This document shows positions 8,082 through 16,130 of a DNA stretch of 64,000 nucleotides, one piece after another (position 1 is the stretch's first letter; each line of letters opens with the position of its first letter). Source of the stretch: UBA1952 sp965246765. Lineage in GTDB: Bacteria > Bacteroidota > Bacteroidia > Chitinophagales > Chitinophagaceae. The stretch spans positions 248,001 through 312,000 of the forward strand of contig CBDFFJ010000003.1 of the NCBI GenBank assembly GCA_965246765.1, in the 5' to 3' direction. The position numbers were made by a program, and so were the translations under genes. Under the pieces are notes generated by a model that did not search any database, was not told the origin of the DNA, and saw only the letters and a program-made list of their open reading frames with translations.

Positions 8082-9551
8082 TTATTTTCCAAAATACTCT
8101 TCCGCGCGTGCATTTATGTTGCCGCTGCTGCGCCCCGTGCTGTAGAGTACGTCGCGCCAGGCCGCGTTTTGCGTTTCTCCCACCACGGTGCTATGCAGCA
8201 GCCGGTAGCCGGAGGCCATGCTGCCAGGCGAGTAGAACAGGAACAGGCCCGGGCCGCGCATCCTGGAGTTGGCATTGTAGCGCCAGATCTCGTAGGGCAG
8301 GGCGCCTGCCTCATTCGGCACGCGCACCTCCTCATCCGGCTTGCCGTAACGCAGATAGATGATGCCGCGATCTGTTTCATAACCCATAGCGCCGCCCGCA
8401 TTGAAGCGCCGGTTAACCTCCCTAACCACGTCTGAAAAGTCTTTCCAGGCCTTTGCCGGATCCTGATGATTGCGCGCCGCGAAGTGATTGTAGATGAAGT
8501 AGCGCATGTACAGCTCGTCGGGGCGTTGCAGGAAAGCGTGTATGGCGCTTTCATCCGCCGCGTCGGCGCCGGGCCGGATCATTTTGAGAATCGCGCGCAT
8601 CTGCGCCATCGTGAACTTGCCGGCAAAGGTTTTTGCCAGGTCCAGCAGCTTGCCGTCCAGCATCATGCTTGCGGTGGCAGTATCTGCCAGGCTGCCTGCT
8701 GCCGGGGCTGCCGCCACCGGATGCTTATTGATTGTCTGAAAAAAGGTGGCTGCTACGGCCAGCTCCACGCCGGCCGCCGATCGCAGACTGGCATTGAGCC
8801 AGTAATTGCCCGAAGGCAGCGGCGCAGTGCTCAGGCTGTGCAAGAAGCCTATAAGCGGCGCGCCTGCCCGGATTGTATCTGTCGCAGACACCTCCAGTAT
8901 GGCACGCTCGCCGCGGCGCGAAGAGATGTAAAAGACCTGCTGCAGCGGAAAGGCGGACGGCGGCAGTGCGGTGGCGCCGTAAAGCGCTGCATAGCAGCGC
9001 ACCGTCTGCGCTCCTTCGTCGTAAAAATTCAGCGGCCTTGGCAGAAGCTGGTAGCCGTCTTTAAGAAATCGGCTGGGTATGGAGGACGCAAAAAATGTAT
9101 CCAGAAGCTGCAGGCTGCTGTAGTGTAGCGCCCCGCCCGGCACCTGCAGGGTGTCGCGGTGATAAAACCGGCTTTCCTGCCGGTTGTCTTCAGAAAGGAA
9201 CAACTCAACCGTGAGGCTGCCCTGTGGTATGGGAATGCGCTCCTGCTCCAGCACACGCGGCGCTTCTTCGCGGTCCGGCGAGAATGGTTTTGTCTGCAGG
9301 TAAAAAAGATCTTTATACACCACGCCGGTGTCTGCCGAGACACGAATCTGCGTGCGGACGCGCGCAGTCAGCCTGCCCAGCGAGTCTTTCTTGTAATGCA
9401 GGCTGCCCGGCGCAATTTGCCAGTACAGGTTGAGGTAAGCCTGGCCTTTCTCATCTCTGAAGACGGCCTGGGATGCCGCTGCTTCTATAGCAAATACGCC
9501 TTGGGGAATAAGGAATAAAAGGCCAATGGCCGCCAGCCGGAAAAGACGCAT
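8082..9551 (-). CDS. GWxTD domain-containing secreted protein
   Basis: 489 residues with a Sec signal peptide (MRLFRLAAIGLLFLIPQGVFA). The C-terminal third carries the GWxTD domain: YNHFAARNHQDPAKAWKDF, then a GYETDRGIIYLRYGKPDE block (here GYETD replaces GWxTD), then EIWRYN...GPGLFLFY. This domain is found in Bacteroidota and Acidobacteria secreted proteins of unknown function. The N-terminal half is beta-rich and reads like the domain that normally accompanies it. The gene is immediately upstream of dapF. Cellular role is unknown; a periplasmic or surface location is inferred from the signal peptide. Confidence 0.88.
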   Translation of the reverse strand: MRLFRLAAIGLLFLIPQGVFAIEAAASQAVFRDEKGQAYLNLYWQIAPGSLHYKKDSLGRLTARVRTQIRVSADTGVVYKDLFYLQTKPFSPDREEAPRVLEQERIPIPQGSLTVELFLSEDNRQESRFYHRDTLQVPGGALHYSSLQLLDTFFASSIPSRFLKDGYQLLPRPLNFYDEGAQTVRCYAALYGATALPPSAFPLQQVFYISSRRGERAILEVSATDTIRAGAPLIGFLHSLSTAPLPSGNYWLNASLRSAAGVELAVAATFFQTINKHPVAAAPAAGSLADTATASMMLDGKLLDLAKTFAGKFTMAQMRAILKMIRPGADAADESAIHAFLQRPDELYMRYFIYNHFAARNHQDPAKAWKDFSDVVREVNRRFNAGGAMGYETDRGIIYLRYGKPDEEVRVPNEAGALPYEIWRYNANSRMRGPGLFLFYSPGSMASGYRLLHSTVVGETQNAAWRDVLYSTGRSSGNINARAEEYFGK

Positions 9552-9581
9552 TCAGTTACCTTTCGCCAAAAGTAAATCCTC

Positions 9582-10187
9582 TTGTCCGCACCCTTTGAGC
9601 AGCCGGCGCAGTTTAGCATTCCGTGTGTGGCATTCCCGCCGCTTTGGTGGTGGGCGGAGGCGTTGAGCCGGCAGGGCAGTGTTATTCCGCTTTACAGCGG
9701 GACGTTGGGCAGTAATGTCGTTCCGAATCGCTACGCCATTGCCACGGCTAATGGCGTCCAGATGCTTTCCATACCGCTTGCGGGCGGCAGACGACAGCGC
9801 ATTCCGCTCGCGGAAATCCGGATTGAATACCGGCACGACTGGCAGCGGCAGCATTGGGGCGCGCTCTATTCCGCGTATGGACGGGCGCCGTTTTTTGAGC
9901 ACTATGCCGGCGGACTGCAGTTACTCATTCACACAAGGCATGAAAATCTTGAAAGTCTCTGCCGCAGCGCTATAGAATGGCTGTCGCATGAAATGCAGAC
10001 GGGCCTGCGCTTTGAAATTTCTGATGCTGCATTTGCTTCTTCGGCTGCGTCCGCGCACAGGGAGCTGCCACATTATCATCAGGTGTTTGAGGAGCGCTGG
10101 GGCTTTCAACCCGGTCTTTCCGCAATAGACCTGTTGATGAATGAAGGGCCGGGGGCGGGCAGGTTTCTGCGTGCGGAACTATTTTAA
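9582..10187 (+). CDS. WbqC-like family protein
   Basis: 201 residues from a TTG start; an in-frame stop at 9573-9575 excludes anything longer, and no ATG fits. Family features: an N-terminal strand ending in PPLWWWAEAL, an N-x-Y-xI-A-T-x-NG-x-Q-x-LSIPLAGG block (the 'NR...G...L..P' core of WbqC), then W-x-x-x-HW-x-x-x-x-S-x-YGRAPFFEHY. WbqC proteins are linked to O-antigen/sugar biosynthesis loci and may be acyl- or aminotransferase-like enzymes, but the biochemistry is not settled. The next gene (minus) overlaps its 3' end by 9 bp. Confidence in the family is good; the function is open. Confidence 0.78.
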   Translation: MSAPFEQPAQFSIPCVAFPPLWWWAEALSRQGSVIPLYSGTLGSNVVPNRYAIATANGVQMLSIPLAGGRRQRIPLAEIRIEYRHDWQRQHWGALYSAYGRAPFFEHYAGGLQLLIHTRHENLESLCRSAIEWLSHEMQTGLRFEISDAAFASSAASAHRELPHYHQVFEERWGFQPGLSAIDLLMNEGPGAGRFLRAELF

Positions 10188-10889
10188 AAAGCCGCGCATC
10201 TTCCATACGCCCTTCATCGCCTCGCTTACGATACCGGAGCTCATTTTGGAAGCGCCTGCTACGCGGTCGGTGAAGCGGATAGGCACTTCTTTCAGCTTGA
10301 AGCCCTTGCGCCAGGCACGGTACTTCATCTCAATCTGAAAAGCATAGCCTACGAAGCGCACGTCGTCAAGCGGCAGGGCGGCCAACACGCGCCGCGCATA
10401 GCAAACAAAGCCGGCTGTCGGGTCTTTCACGGGCATCCAGGTGATAAGCCGGGTGTAAAGCGCTCCGCCTTTGGAGATTAAAATCCTGTCCTTTGGCCAG
10501 TTATGCACCTTGCCGCCTTTTACATAGCGCGAGCCTACGGCCACATCCGCGCCACCGGTAGCGCAGGCTTCATAGAGCCGCAACAAATCTTTAGGATCAT
10601 GGCTGAAATCAGCGTCCATCTCAAAGATGTACTGATAATCGCGGGCAAGCGCCCATTTAAAGCCGTGGATGTAAGCGGTGCCGAGGCCAAGCTTGCCGGT
10701 TCGTTGCTGCAGGTGCAGCGACTCAGGGTATTGCTGCTGCAGGCTTTTGACAATATCCGCGGTGCCGTCGGGCGAGCCATCATCTACGATAAGCAGGTGG
10801 AATGCGCCGGGCAAACCCATCACTGCCTGCGTCATGGAGGCTATATTTTCCTTCTCGTTGTAAGTAGGAATGATGACCAGCTTATCCAC
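10179..10889 (-). CDS. Polyprenol monophosphomannose synthase-like glycosyltransferase (GT2)
   Basis: 236 residues from a GTG at 10889 (VDKLVIIPTYNEKENI). The reading frame is open further upstream, to 10973, but the extra 28 residues match nothing in the family. GT-A features: IIPTYNE, the nucleotide-binding VDDGSPDGT, LGLGTAYIHGF, the metal-binding DADFSHDP (DxD), and SRYVKGG. This matches dolichyl/polyprenol-phosphate mannose synthases of the short, soluble type, which move mannose from GDP-mannose onto a lipid phosphate for later glycosylation in the periplasm. The donor is inferred from the family. In Bacteroidota such enzymes could feed protein O-glycosylation. The GT-C-like membrane proteins at 30828 and 33471 are possible users, which is speculative. 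Confidence 0.87.
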   Translation of the reverse strand: MDKLVIIPTYNEKENIASMTQAVMGLPGAFHLLIVDDGSPDGTADIVKSLQQQYPESLHLQQRTGKLGLGTAYIHGFKWALARDYQYIFEMDADFSHDPKDLLRLYEACATGGADVAVGSRYVKGGKVHNWPKDRILISKGGALYTRLITWMPVKDPTAGFVCYARRVLAALPLDDVRFVGYAFQIEMKYRAWRKGFKLKEVPIRFTDRVAGASKMSSGIVSEAMKGVWKMRGFLK

Positions 10890-11008
10890 GGGGCTTTGAC
10901 AGAATGGTGTGTGTACGTGTAGAGACGCGAATATAGGCCCGGGCGTTGGAAAGCGTTTGGTAAGCTTAACCAAAGGCGGAGCCGCAAGCGCCTCGGCCTT
11001 TGGCCGCG

Positions 11009-11797
11009 TTAAGCTTTCGTCCTGAGCTGCTCCAGCTTCATGCGGTTAAGTATCTCTGATATCTTTTGCTTCGTGTGGAGGCTGAAATCTGCCTTCATCA
11101 TCCAGTCGTAATAGCTCGGGTCTTTGTGAAATATTTCTTCCACCCGCCGGCCTTTATACTTCCCGATGTTGAATACCACCTGGCCGCCTTTGGTAATCAT
11201 TGTGCGGGCATAGTCCACAGGCGGCTCGTCATCGCACAGCAGCTCGTGCAGCGCGCTTACGTCTGAGCTTAGCTCCTGATAATGATCAATCTGGGCTTCC
11301 AGAATTTCAATGGTCGCATTTGTATCGGCCTCCGCGCTGTGGGCATTATCCAGGTTTTTGCCGCAATAAAAGCGAAACGCGGCGCTGAGCGTCCGCTGCT
11401 CCATCTTAAAAAAGATTTTCTGGACATCCACCATTTTGCAGGCGGAAAAGTCAACCACCACACCGGCGCGCAAAAACTCTTCTACAAGAAGCGGCAGGTC
11501 AAAGCGCGCGCAGTTGTAGCCGCCAAAGTCGCAGCCTTTCAGCCAGGCATGCAGCTCTTTCGCGATCTGGCGAAAGGTCTGCGCGTCCCGAACGTCCTCG
11601 TCGCATATCCCATGAATAGCGGTGCATTCCGCGGGGATAGGAATGCCGGGATTCAGGCGTTGTGCCCAGGTGTCCCGCCGTCCGCCGGGCAGCAGCTTCA
11701 CCAGCGCAATCTCCACAATGCGGTCTTTCGCATGATTGACGCCAGTCGTTTCCAGGTCAAAGAATACAATGGGGTGGGTAAGGGAAAGCTGGGCCAC
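11009..11797 (-). CDS. DEDDh 3'-5' exonuclease (DnaQ-like) with C-terminal DUF3820 domain
   Basis: 262 residues from GTG at 11797. Exonuclease motifs: ExoI VFFDLETTG, ExoII YNCARFDLPLL, ExoIII HSAEADT, giving the D-E-D-D-h catalytic set. TAIHGICDEDV is the usual helper motif. Residues ~205-255 (FNIGKYKGRRVEEIFHKDPSYYDWMM) form a DUF3820-type module, a pairing common in Bacteroidota. The enzyme removes nucleotides from single-stranded DNA or RNA 3' ends. It may proofread for DNA polymerase or act in repair, and the sequence does not decide. It lies between the mannosyltransferase-like gene and mpl on the same strand. Confidence 0.9.
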   Translation of the reverse strand: MAQLSLTHPIVFFDLETTGVNHAKDRIVEIALVKLLPGGRRDTWAQRLNPGIPIPAECTAIHGICDEDVRDAQTFRQIAKELHAWLKGCDFGGYNCARFDLPLLVEEFLRAGVVVDFSACKMVDVQKIFFKMEQRTLSAAFRFYCGKNLDNAHSAEADTNATIEILEAQIDHYQELSSDVSALHELLCDDEPPVDYARTMITKGGQVVFNIGKYKGRRVEEIFHKDPSYYDWMMKADFSLHTKQKISEILNRMKLEQLRTKA

Positions 11798-11843
11798 GCG
11801 TTTAGATTAAAAGGTAAAAAAGGAAGGCACGTAAATCAATTCA

Positions 11844-13211
11844 TCACTCGTCACTCGCTACAACTTCTTCCCAGTCAATGCCTTCAAAGGTACCGGAACT
11901 CATTAGTAGCAAACAAATAGGTTTATCCCCATTCGCCGCAATGCGTTCGCTCACGGCGCGACTTAAGGCATCTTTATTGTCAACCGCCACCAATCCTTTC
12001 TGGCAAAAATATCCGGCTACTTCCTCCGTCTTCAGCGCCGGAAGGCCTTTCAGCTCCAGCGCATGATGCGAGTAGAACACAAGCGCGTCATCGGCGGCAG
12101 CCATCGCGCCTTCGTATTGAGACAGGAATGCCTCATTGAGCGACGAGAACGTATGCAGCTCAAACACACCAATCACCCGGTGCCCCGGCAATGCCTCCTT
12201 CACCGCGCTGATGGTAGCCTTCAGCTTGCTCGGCGCATGCGCGAAGTCGCGGAAGGCAATAACGCCCCTTTTTTCAAACAAACGTTCCAGACGCCGCGCA
12301 GCACCTGTGAAATCAGGAATCGCCCCATGAAATTCCGCGTCAGAAATGCCCAGCTCGCCGCACACGGCACGCGCCGCCTCCAGGTTCAGCAGGTTGTGCC
12401 AGCCAAATACAGACACTTCCACCGCGCCCTGCGTTGTATCCAAGACTGCCTTCACGCCCTCATGATGAAATTTCGGCGTGCAGTATTCGGTTGCGGTTAA
12501 ATGGCCTGCCGAGCTTTCCACCACCATCTTCACCTCACTGTCCTCGCCGTTGTAAAACAGCCTGCCGCCCGGCGCCAGCCCCTTCAGGTAAATGGCAAAC
12601 TGGCTGATGTAGTTCTGAAACGTTGGGAATACATTGATGTGATCCCAGGCAATGCCGCTCAGAACGGATATGTGCGGATGGTAAAAGAAAATCTTCGGCC
12701 GCGGCTCCACCGGGCTCGCAGGATACTCATCCCCCTCCAGCACAATCAGGGGCGCATCGCTCAGCTTCACCGAAGCATCAAAGCCGGCCACTTTTGCACC
12801 CACGAGGTAGTCAAACTCCCGCCCGCAGGCCTTCAGCACGTGCATAATCATGCTCGTAATCGTCGTCTTGCCGTGCGAGCCGGCTACCACCACGCGCTGC
12901 TTATCCCTGCTCAGCTCATACACGTATTGCGGGAACGAGTACACGGGCACGCCCAGCTCCTCCGCCCGCAGCAGCTCCGGGTTATCCCGCCGGGCGTGCA
13001 TGCCCAGCACCACCGCATCCAGCTCCTTTGTGATCTTTTCTGGATGCCAGCCAATGCTTTCGGGCAGCAGGCCGGCGGCAGCAAGATTATTCCTGGCCGG
13101 GTCGGCAATAGCGTCGTCCGAGCCGGTCACGGTATTGCCCTTTTGCTGCAAAGCAATGGCTAACTGATGCATGATGGCCCCGCCGATGGCAATGAAATGG
13201 ATGCGTTGCAT
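11844..13211 (-). CDS. mpl: UDP-N-acetylmuramate:L-alanyl-gamma-D-glutamyl-meso-DAP ligase (murein peptide ligase)
   Basis: 455 residues, the family length. N-terminal Mur dinucleotide-like domain (RIHFIAIGGAIMHQLA), the ATP-binding GSHGKTTITSM (~111-121), LEGDEYPAS, the D-H-I-N motif of Mur ligases (SGIAWDHINVFPTF), and FRDFAHAPSK in the C-terminal domain. GGAIMHQLA, in place of the GGIGMSG of MurC, marks Mpl. The enzyme reattaches recovered tripeptide to UDP-MurNAc, recycling cell wall. The L-Ala-D/L-Glu epimerase at 36242-37306 handles the other fate of the same recycled peptide. A TAGATTTG box lies 22 bp upstream of the ATG. Confidence 0.93.
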   Translation of the reverse strand: MQRIHFIAIGGAIMHQLAIALQQKGNTVTGSDDAIADPARNNLAAAGLLPESIGWHPEKITKELDAVVLGMHARRDNPELLRAEELGVPVYSFPQYVYELSRDKQRVVVAGSHGKTTITSMIMHVLKACGREFDYLVGAKVAGFDASVKLSDAPLIVLEGDEYPASPVEPRPKIFFYHPHISVLSGIAWDHINVFPTFQNYISQFAIYLKGLAPGGRLFYNGEDSEVKMVVESSAGHLTATEYCTPKFHHEGVKAVLDTTQGAVEVSVFGWHNLLNLEAARAVCGELGISDAEFHGAIPDFTGAARRLERLFEKRGVIAFRDFAHAPSKLKATISAVKEALPGHRVIGVFELHTFSSLNEAFLSQYEGAMAAADDALVFYSHHALELKGLPALKTEEVAGYFCQKGLVAVDNKDALSRAVSERIAANGDKPICLLLMSSGTFEGIDWEEVVASDE

Positions 13212-13233
13212 GTATTGAATTCCTATCTTCGTG

Positions 13234-13241
13234 CAAATCTA
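13234..13241 (-). promoter_or_regulatory. -7 box of the mpl promoter
   Basis: TAGATTTG on the minus strand, an exact TAnnTTTG match, 22 bp before the ATG at 13211. No convincing -33 element at 19-21 nt. Confidence 0.45.
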
Positions 13242-13271
13242 ACCGTTCGCCCTCCAACCCGAAGCCGCCTT

Positions 13272-13406
13272 ATGAAACCTGTAAGAATTATACGCCGCCT
13301 GCTTCCCGTTTTCGCAGCGCTGGCCCTTGCCCTGGCCGCTGCCTCCTGCACCCCGCAGAAGCAATACGGATGCCCGAATCACCTGGAAAGCGGGGCGACG
13401 GAGTAA
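13272..13406 (+). CDS. Small putative lipoprotein (44 aa)
   Basis: ATG at 13272 opens 44 codons: a basic start (MKPVRIIRR), a hydrophobic stretch, then a lipobox-like AAAS|C at ~25-26, leaving a mature peptide of about 19 residues with QKQYGCP. Tiny lipoproteins with a KYGCP-like motif recur in Bacteroidota, from memory. A start at 13167 would add 35 residues overlapping mpl and is unlikely. It diverges from mpl and ends at a terminator hairpin, which supports a real transcript. Function unknown. Confidence 0.6.
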   Translation: MKPVRIIRRLLPVFAALALALAAASCTPQKQYGCPNHLESGATE

Positions 13407-13427
13407 CAGGAATATCCAAAAAATTCA

Positions 13428-13457
13428 AAGCCTGCATCTATCGGTGCAGGCTTTTTT
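13428..13457. terminator. Terminator between the mini lipoprotein and a T9SS cargo gene
   Basis: AAGCCTGCA (13428-13436) pairs with TGCAGGCTT (13445-13453), followed by a T-run on the plus strand. A-rich flank on the other side may also serve the converging gene. Confidence 0.85.
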
Positions 13458-13477
13458 ATTCCCTTAAGCATAGCCGC

Positions 13478-15097
13478 CTAATACTTTGAAATCTTCCCGC
13501 CCTGCTTCATTGTCTTGCCCACCATGATGCGGTACAGGTACATACCGGAAGGCAGGCTGCGCAGGTCCATTCGGCCAAGGCCTGTCTGCCCGCTAAGCAG
13601 GGACTGTGCTACAACCCTGCCGGTAATATCCGTCACGATAAAGCTTTCGCTCGCATCATCCGCCTTTTGATAGCTCACCAGCAACTGGTCTGTAACCGGA
13701 TTAGGATAGACCTGATAGCTGCCCGCTGCAAGCCTAGGCTCCTCCGGCACACTTACCGCCCAGCATTGCGGGTCATTATTACTCATGCAGCCATTGCTGT
13801 CCACCTTCAGCAGCCACGCCCGCTGCCAGGGATAATTTGCAGCTGTGGCATTAAAGCGGTCATAAGCTATACCGGCTATTACGTAGCCTCCGTCTGCGGC
13901 CCGCTTCATGTCATAGAGCGTGTAGTCCATCATAGCACCTTGATAGGTGTACTTGCGCTTCCACTTAATCGTTCCGTCAGCGCGCAGTCGCAGCAGTATG
14001 CCGTAAGTATTGGTAAAAGCCGTGTCATGCTGCTCAAAGCCATTTACAATGCTGCCTGCAGCTATTATGTCGCCGTCTGGCAACTCAATCATTTTTGTGA
14101 TGCTGTTGTAGTTGGCATTGGAGAAAAGGTATGAGATGGTATCAGCCCAAATTGTATTACCAAGGGAATCTATTTTCTCTACCCATGGAACATTGTATTC
14201 TTCTGCGCTGTTCCCGCCAACATTAGGAAACTCCTTACCTAATCCGCCGCAAAAAATGTATCCACCACTATTTGACTTAATAATATCCACAATACCTGTA
14301 AGCTTTGCCTTATCACTTTTCCAGTGCCATATCTGATTGCCGGAGGTATCAGTCTTAAAGATTTCCGCTTGATTTATAAAATTATTTTGGACGTGTCTTC
14401 CATTACCATAACTCCCCGCTAGCATGTAATGGTCTGGCTCTATATGCAACCTTGCGGGATAGCTATCATATTTATCATCGCCAAAGTCTTTGTACCAAAT
14501 TACACTGAATGAGGAGTCTAACTTGGTAAGCAACATTTTGGTACTCTGCCCATTGATGCCGTTACAGTTGATCGTGGTTAGCATTAGCCAATTGCCAAAA
14601 CCGTCGGGTTTGAAATCCCGTACGCTGATGTAAATGTCATTGGCTATTCCGGCGCACATCGGCTTATCGTACTCCTTTATCCAGAGCAGCTTAGCCGTAC
14701 TGTCAAAGCAGGCTATAAACTGCTTCAAGTGCCCTTTGGTATCTCCACCGCCGGCTGTAACTAGAAATGTATGATCTGGTAACTCCATCGTAGCGTTGTT
14801 CTCTGCGATCATTCCGCCACTATCTGCACGTTGAGCTACTGTATCATGCAGAATATTACCTTGCTTGTCCCATACTGTAAACCTGATACCGGGTACACCG
14901 AGAAAGACTCCACCCCCTAAATGATTGATACTGTCAGCACAGTGGCCCGAGGTATAATATCTCTCGCCCGATTCAATGACTGAATGTAGGTACACGCCGA
15001 ATGAATGTAGCGTCTCTCGTTTATTAAAATAAGTCTGAGCCTTTGCTGTATTAAACAGACAAATACTCAGACTTATTATGGCTATTACTTTCTTCAT
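13478..15097 (-). CDS. Secreted beta-propeller-like protein with T9SS type A sorting domain
   Basis: 539 residues. Signal peptide MKKVIAIISLSICLFNTAKA. The central part repeats strands such as GNWLMLTTINC, YMLAGSYGNG, GGYIFCGGLG, GDIIAAGSIV and GGYVIAGIAY, each followed by K-x-D-S-x-G-x-x-x-W; this spacing suggests blades of a propeller. The last ~80 residues are the sorting domain: QVYPNPVTDQLLVSY, VTDITGRVV, LPSGMYLYRI and a lysine-rich end. A truncated paralogue of that tail lies immediately upstream (15116-15470), so this was once a tandem pair. Molecular role unknown; a cell-surface or released protein is expected. Confidence 0.86.
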   Translation of the reverse strand: MKKVIAIISLSICLFNTAKAQTYFNKRETLHSFGVYLHSVIESGERYYTSGHCADSINHLGGGVFLGVPGIRFTVWDKQGNILHDTVAQRADSGGMIAENNATMELPDHTFLVTAGGGDTKGHLKQFIACFDSTAKLLWIKEYDKPMCAGIANDIYISVRDFKPDGFGNWLMLTTINCNGINGQSTKMLLTKLDSSFSVIWYKDFGDDKYDSYPARLHIEPDHYMLAGSYGNGRHVQNNFINQAEIFKTDTSGNQIWHWKSDKAKLTGIVDIIKSNSGGYIFCGGLGKEFPNVGGNSAEEYNVPWVEKIDSLGNTIWADTISYLFSNANYNSITKMIELPDGDIIAAGSIVNGFEQHDTAFTNTYGILLRLRADGTIKWKRKYTYQGAMMDYTLYDMKRAADGGYVIAGIAYDRFNATAANYPWQRAWLLKVDSNGCMSNNDPQCWAVSVPEEPRLAAGSYQVYPNPVTDQLLVSYQKADDASESFIVTDITGRVVAQSLLSGQTGLGRMDLRSLPSGMYLYRIMVGKTMKQGGKISKY

Positions 15098-15115
15098 TCA
15101 CTACTAAACTACGTT

Positions 15116-15470
15116 CTATTGTTTAGACAGCTTACCGCCTGCTTTCAGCAATCCGCGTTCTGTTATCCGGTATAGGTACATGCCAGGTAGCACGTGCCCC
15201 AAGTCAATACTCGTAAAACCTGAGTCATCAGCAAGATTTACCTCCATAATAACCCGTCCGGCTATATCAATCAGGACAAACTCAGCATCTGTGCCTGACT
15301 CCTTTTTGTAACTGATCTGCAATTGCTCAATCACGGGGTTAGGAGAAATCATATAGCGCGAAGTTGTCGGCTTCATTATTCGCTCCCCGCCGCTAAGTGT
15401 ATCTTCCGCCTCATTGGGAAACAGCATCACCGTTTCTATATCGCGGTCGTCGTAGAGGTGCAGCCAATTC
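15116..15470 (-). pseudogene. 3' remnant of a T9SS cargo gene (sorting domain only)
   Basis: The frame is open from 15470 down to a stop at 15116 but lacks a signal peptide and any N-terminal domain. It starts abruptly at AKNWLHLYDDRDIETV, then MLFPNEAEDTLSGGERI, and ends in a sorting domain (YMISPNPVIEQLQISYKK...LPGMYLYRI...GGKLSKQ). This is clearly paralogous to the tail of the gene 18 bp downstream (NPVTDQLLVSYQK...LPSGMYLYRI...GGKISKY). Without a signal peptide it cannot be exported. In-frame ATG/GTG codons (15427-15430) exist but are probably not used. It meets an unrelated plus-strand remnant at ~15470. Confidence 0.75.
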
Positions 15471-15474
15471 TTAG

Positions 15475-15765
15475 CCCTTCCGCGCCCACATCCGGGCGCT
15501 GTCGGCCACGCCTTCCGAGACAGAGCTCCAGCTCGCCACCTTAGAAAGCCTCGCCGCTACCCTCAGCAACCGCAACAGCGCCGTCACCTCCACCTACGCC
15601 CCCTACAGCACCAGCCGCATAGCCCGCGACAAACACTTCAACGACCCCGGCACCGGCCTCGTTGACATAGCCCAGGATTTCAAAACCTACCTCAAAACTG
15701 TCTTCGGAGCCACCTCCCCTGAATACAAAACCGCCTCCAGGCTCAAATTCGTCAACATAGACTGA
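15475..15765 (+). pseudogene. 5'-truncated remnant of an unidentified gene
   Basis: A plus-strand frame of 96 codons runs without a start codon from 15475, just after an in-frame TAG (15472-15474), to the stop at 15763-15765. Its protein reads naturally (RAHIRALSATPSETELQLATL..., STSRIARDKHFND, DFKTYLKTVFGATSPEYK) and its codons are strongly C-ending, unlike the neighbours. The C-terminal FGATSPEYK motif resembles uncharacterised Bacteroidota proteins that I recall only loosely. The N-terminal part is gone, and the break coincides with the break in the minus-strand remnant. A hairpin at 15794-15814 may be its old terminator. Confidence 0.6.
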
Positions 15766-15793
15766 TCGGCTAAAGCAATCATTCTAAAAGAAA

Positions 15794-15814
15794 AAGCATC
15801 CACACCGGATGCTT
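15794..15814. terminator. Hairpin after the truncated gene
   Basis: AAGCATCC (15794-15801) pairs with GGATGCTT (15807-15814). The T-run is poor on the plus strand, while an A-rich flank precedes it. Termination activity is uncertain. Confidence 0.5.
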
Positions 15815-15836
15815 ATTGCATTCAAAGCCATAAAAC

Positions 15837-16067
15837 AAGCCTCCCCCGCCATAGAATAAGCCTCCCCCAACATAATACAAGCCTCCCCATTAACAATACA
15901 GGCGTCCCCCACTTCAATACAGGCGCCCCCCTCCATAAAGTAAGCCTCCCCCTTAACAATATGAGCGTCCCACTTAACAAAATAAGCATCCCCCATCATA
16001 AAACAAGCGCCCCCATTAACAATATAACCGTCCCCTTCCACAAAACAAGCATCCCCATCCATCTTCA
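15837..16067. repeat. 21-bp tandem array 1 (11 units, C-rich)
   Basis: Eleven consecutive units begin at 15837, 15858, 15879, 15900, 15921, 15942, 15963, 15984, 16005, 16026 and 16047, every one exactly 21 bp long. The common core is AAGC(C/G)TCCCCC on the plus strand, then a variable part ending in A(A)TA(C/A). Bases vary a good deal between units, but the spacing does not. Each unit carries a run of three to six C. One minus-strand frame is open throughout, which follows trivially from a period divisible by three; the deduced 7-residue repeat resembles no protein. The array lies between a truncated plus-strand gene and the 3' end of a minus-strand gene. No spacers and no cas genes, so not a CRISPR. 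Confidence 0.9.
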
Positions 16068-16086
16068 CCCGCTACAAAACAAAAAT

Positions 16087-16106
16087 GGCCGCCTCAACAG
16101 GCGGCC
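16087..16106 (-). terminator. Terminator of the M43 protease gene
   Basis: GGCCGCCT (16087-16094), loop CAAC, AGGCGGCC (16099-16106). On the minus strand it is followed by ATTTTTGTTTT, a good rho-independent terminator 24 bp after the stop. Confidence 0.88.
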
Positions 16107-16130
16107 ACTTCTTTATAAGTCCAGACTCAA

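Noticed and set aside
9552..9902. Minus-strand 116-codon frame between the GWxTD and WbqC-like genes
   Set aside because: It lies opposite the WbqC-like gene, has no family motifs, and the WbqC-like reading is better supported.
15116..15430. Intact small T9SS protein of about 100 residues
   Set aside because: No signal peptide, and the frame continues upstream to the junction with protein-like sequence, so it is a truncated remnant.
15784..16068. 94-codon minus-strand frame over array 1 taken as a repeat protein
   Set aside because: A 21-bp period keeps any frame open if one unit lacks a stop. Composition is driven by the repeat, and the sister arrays differ in coding potential.
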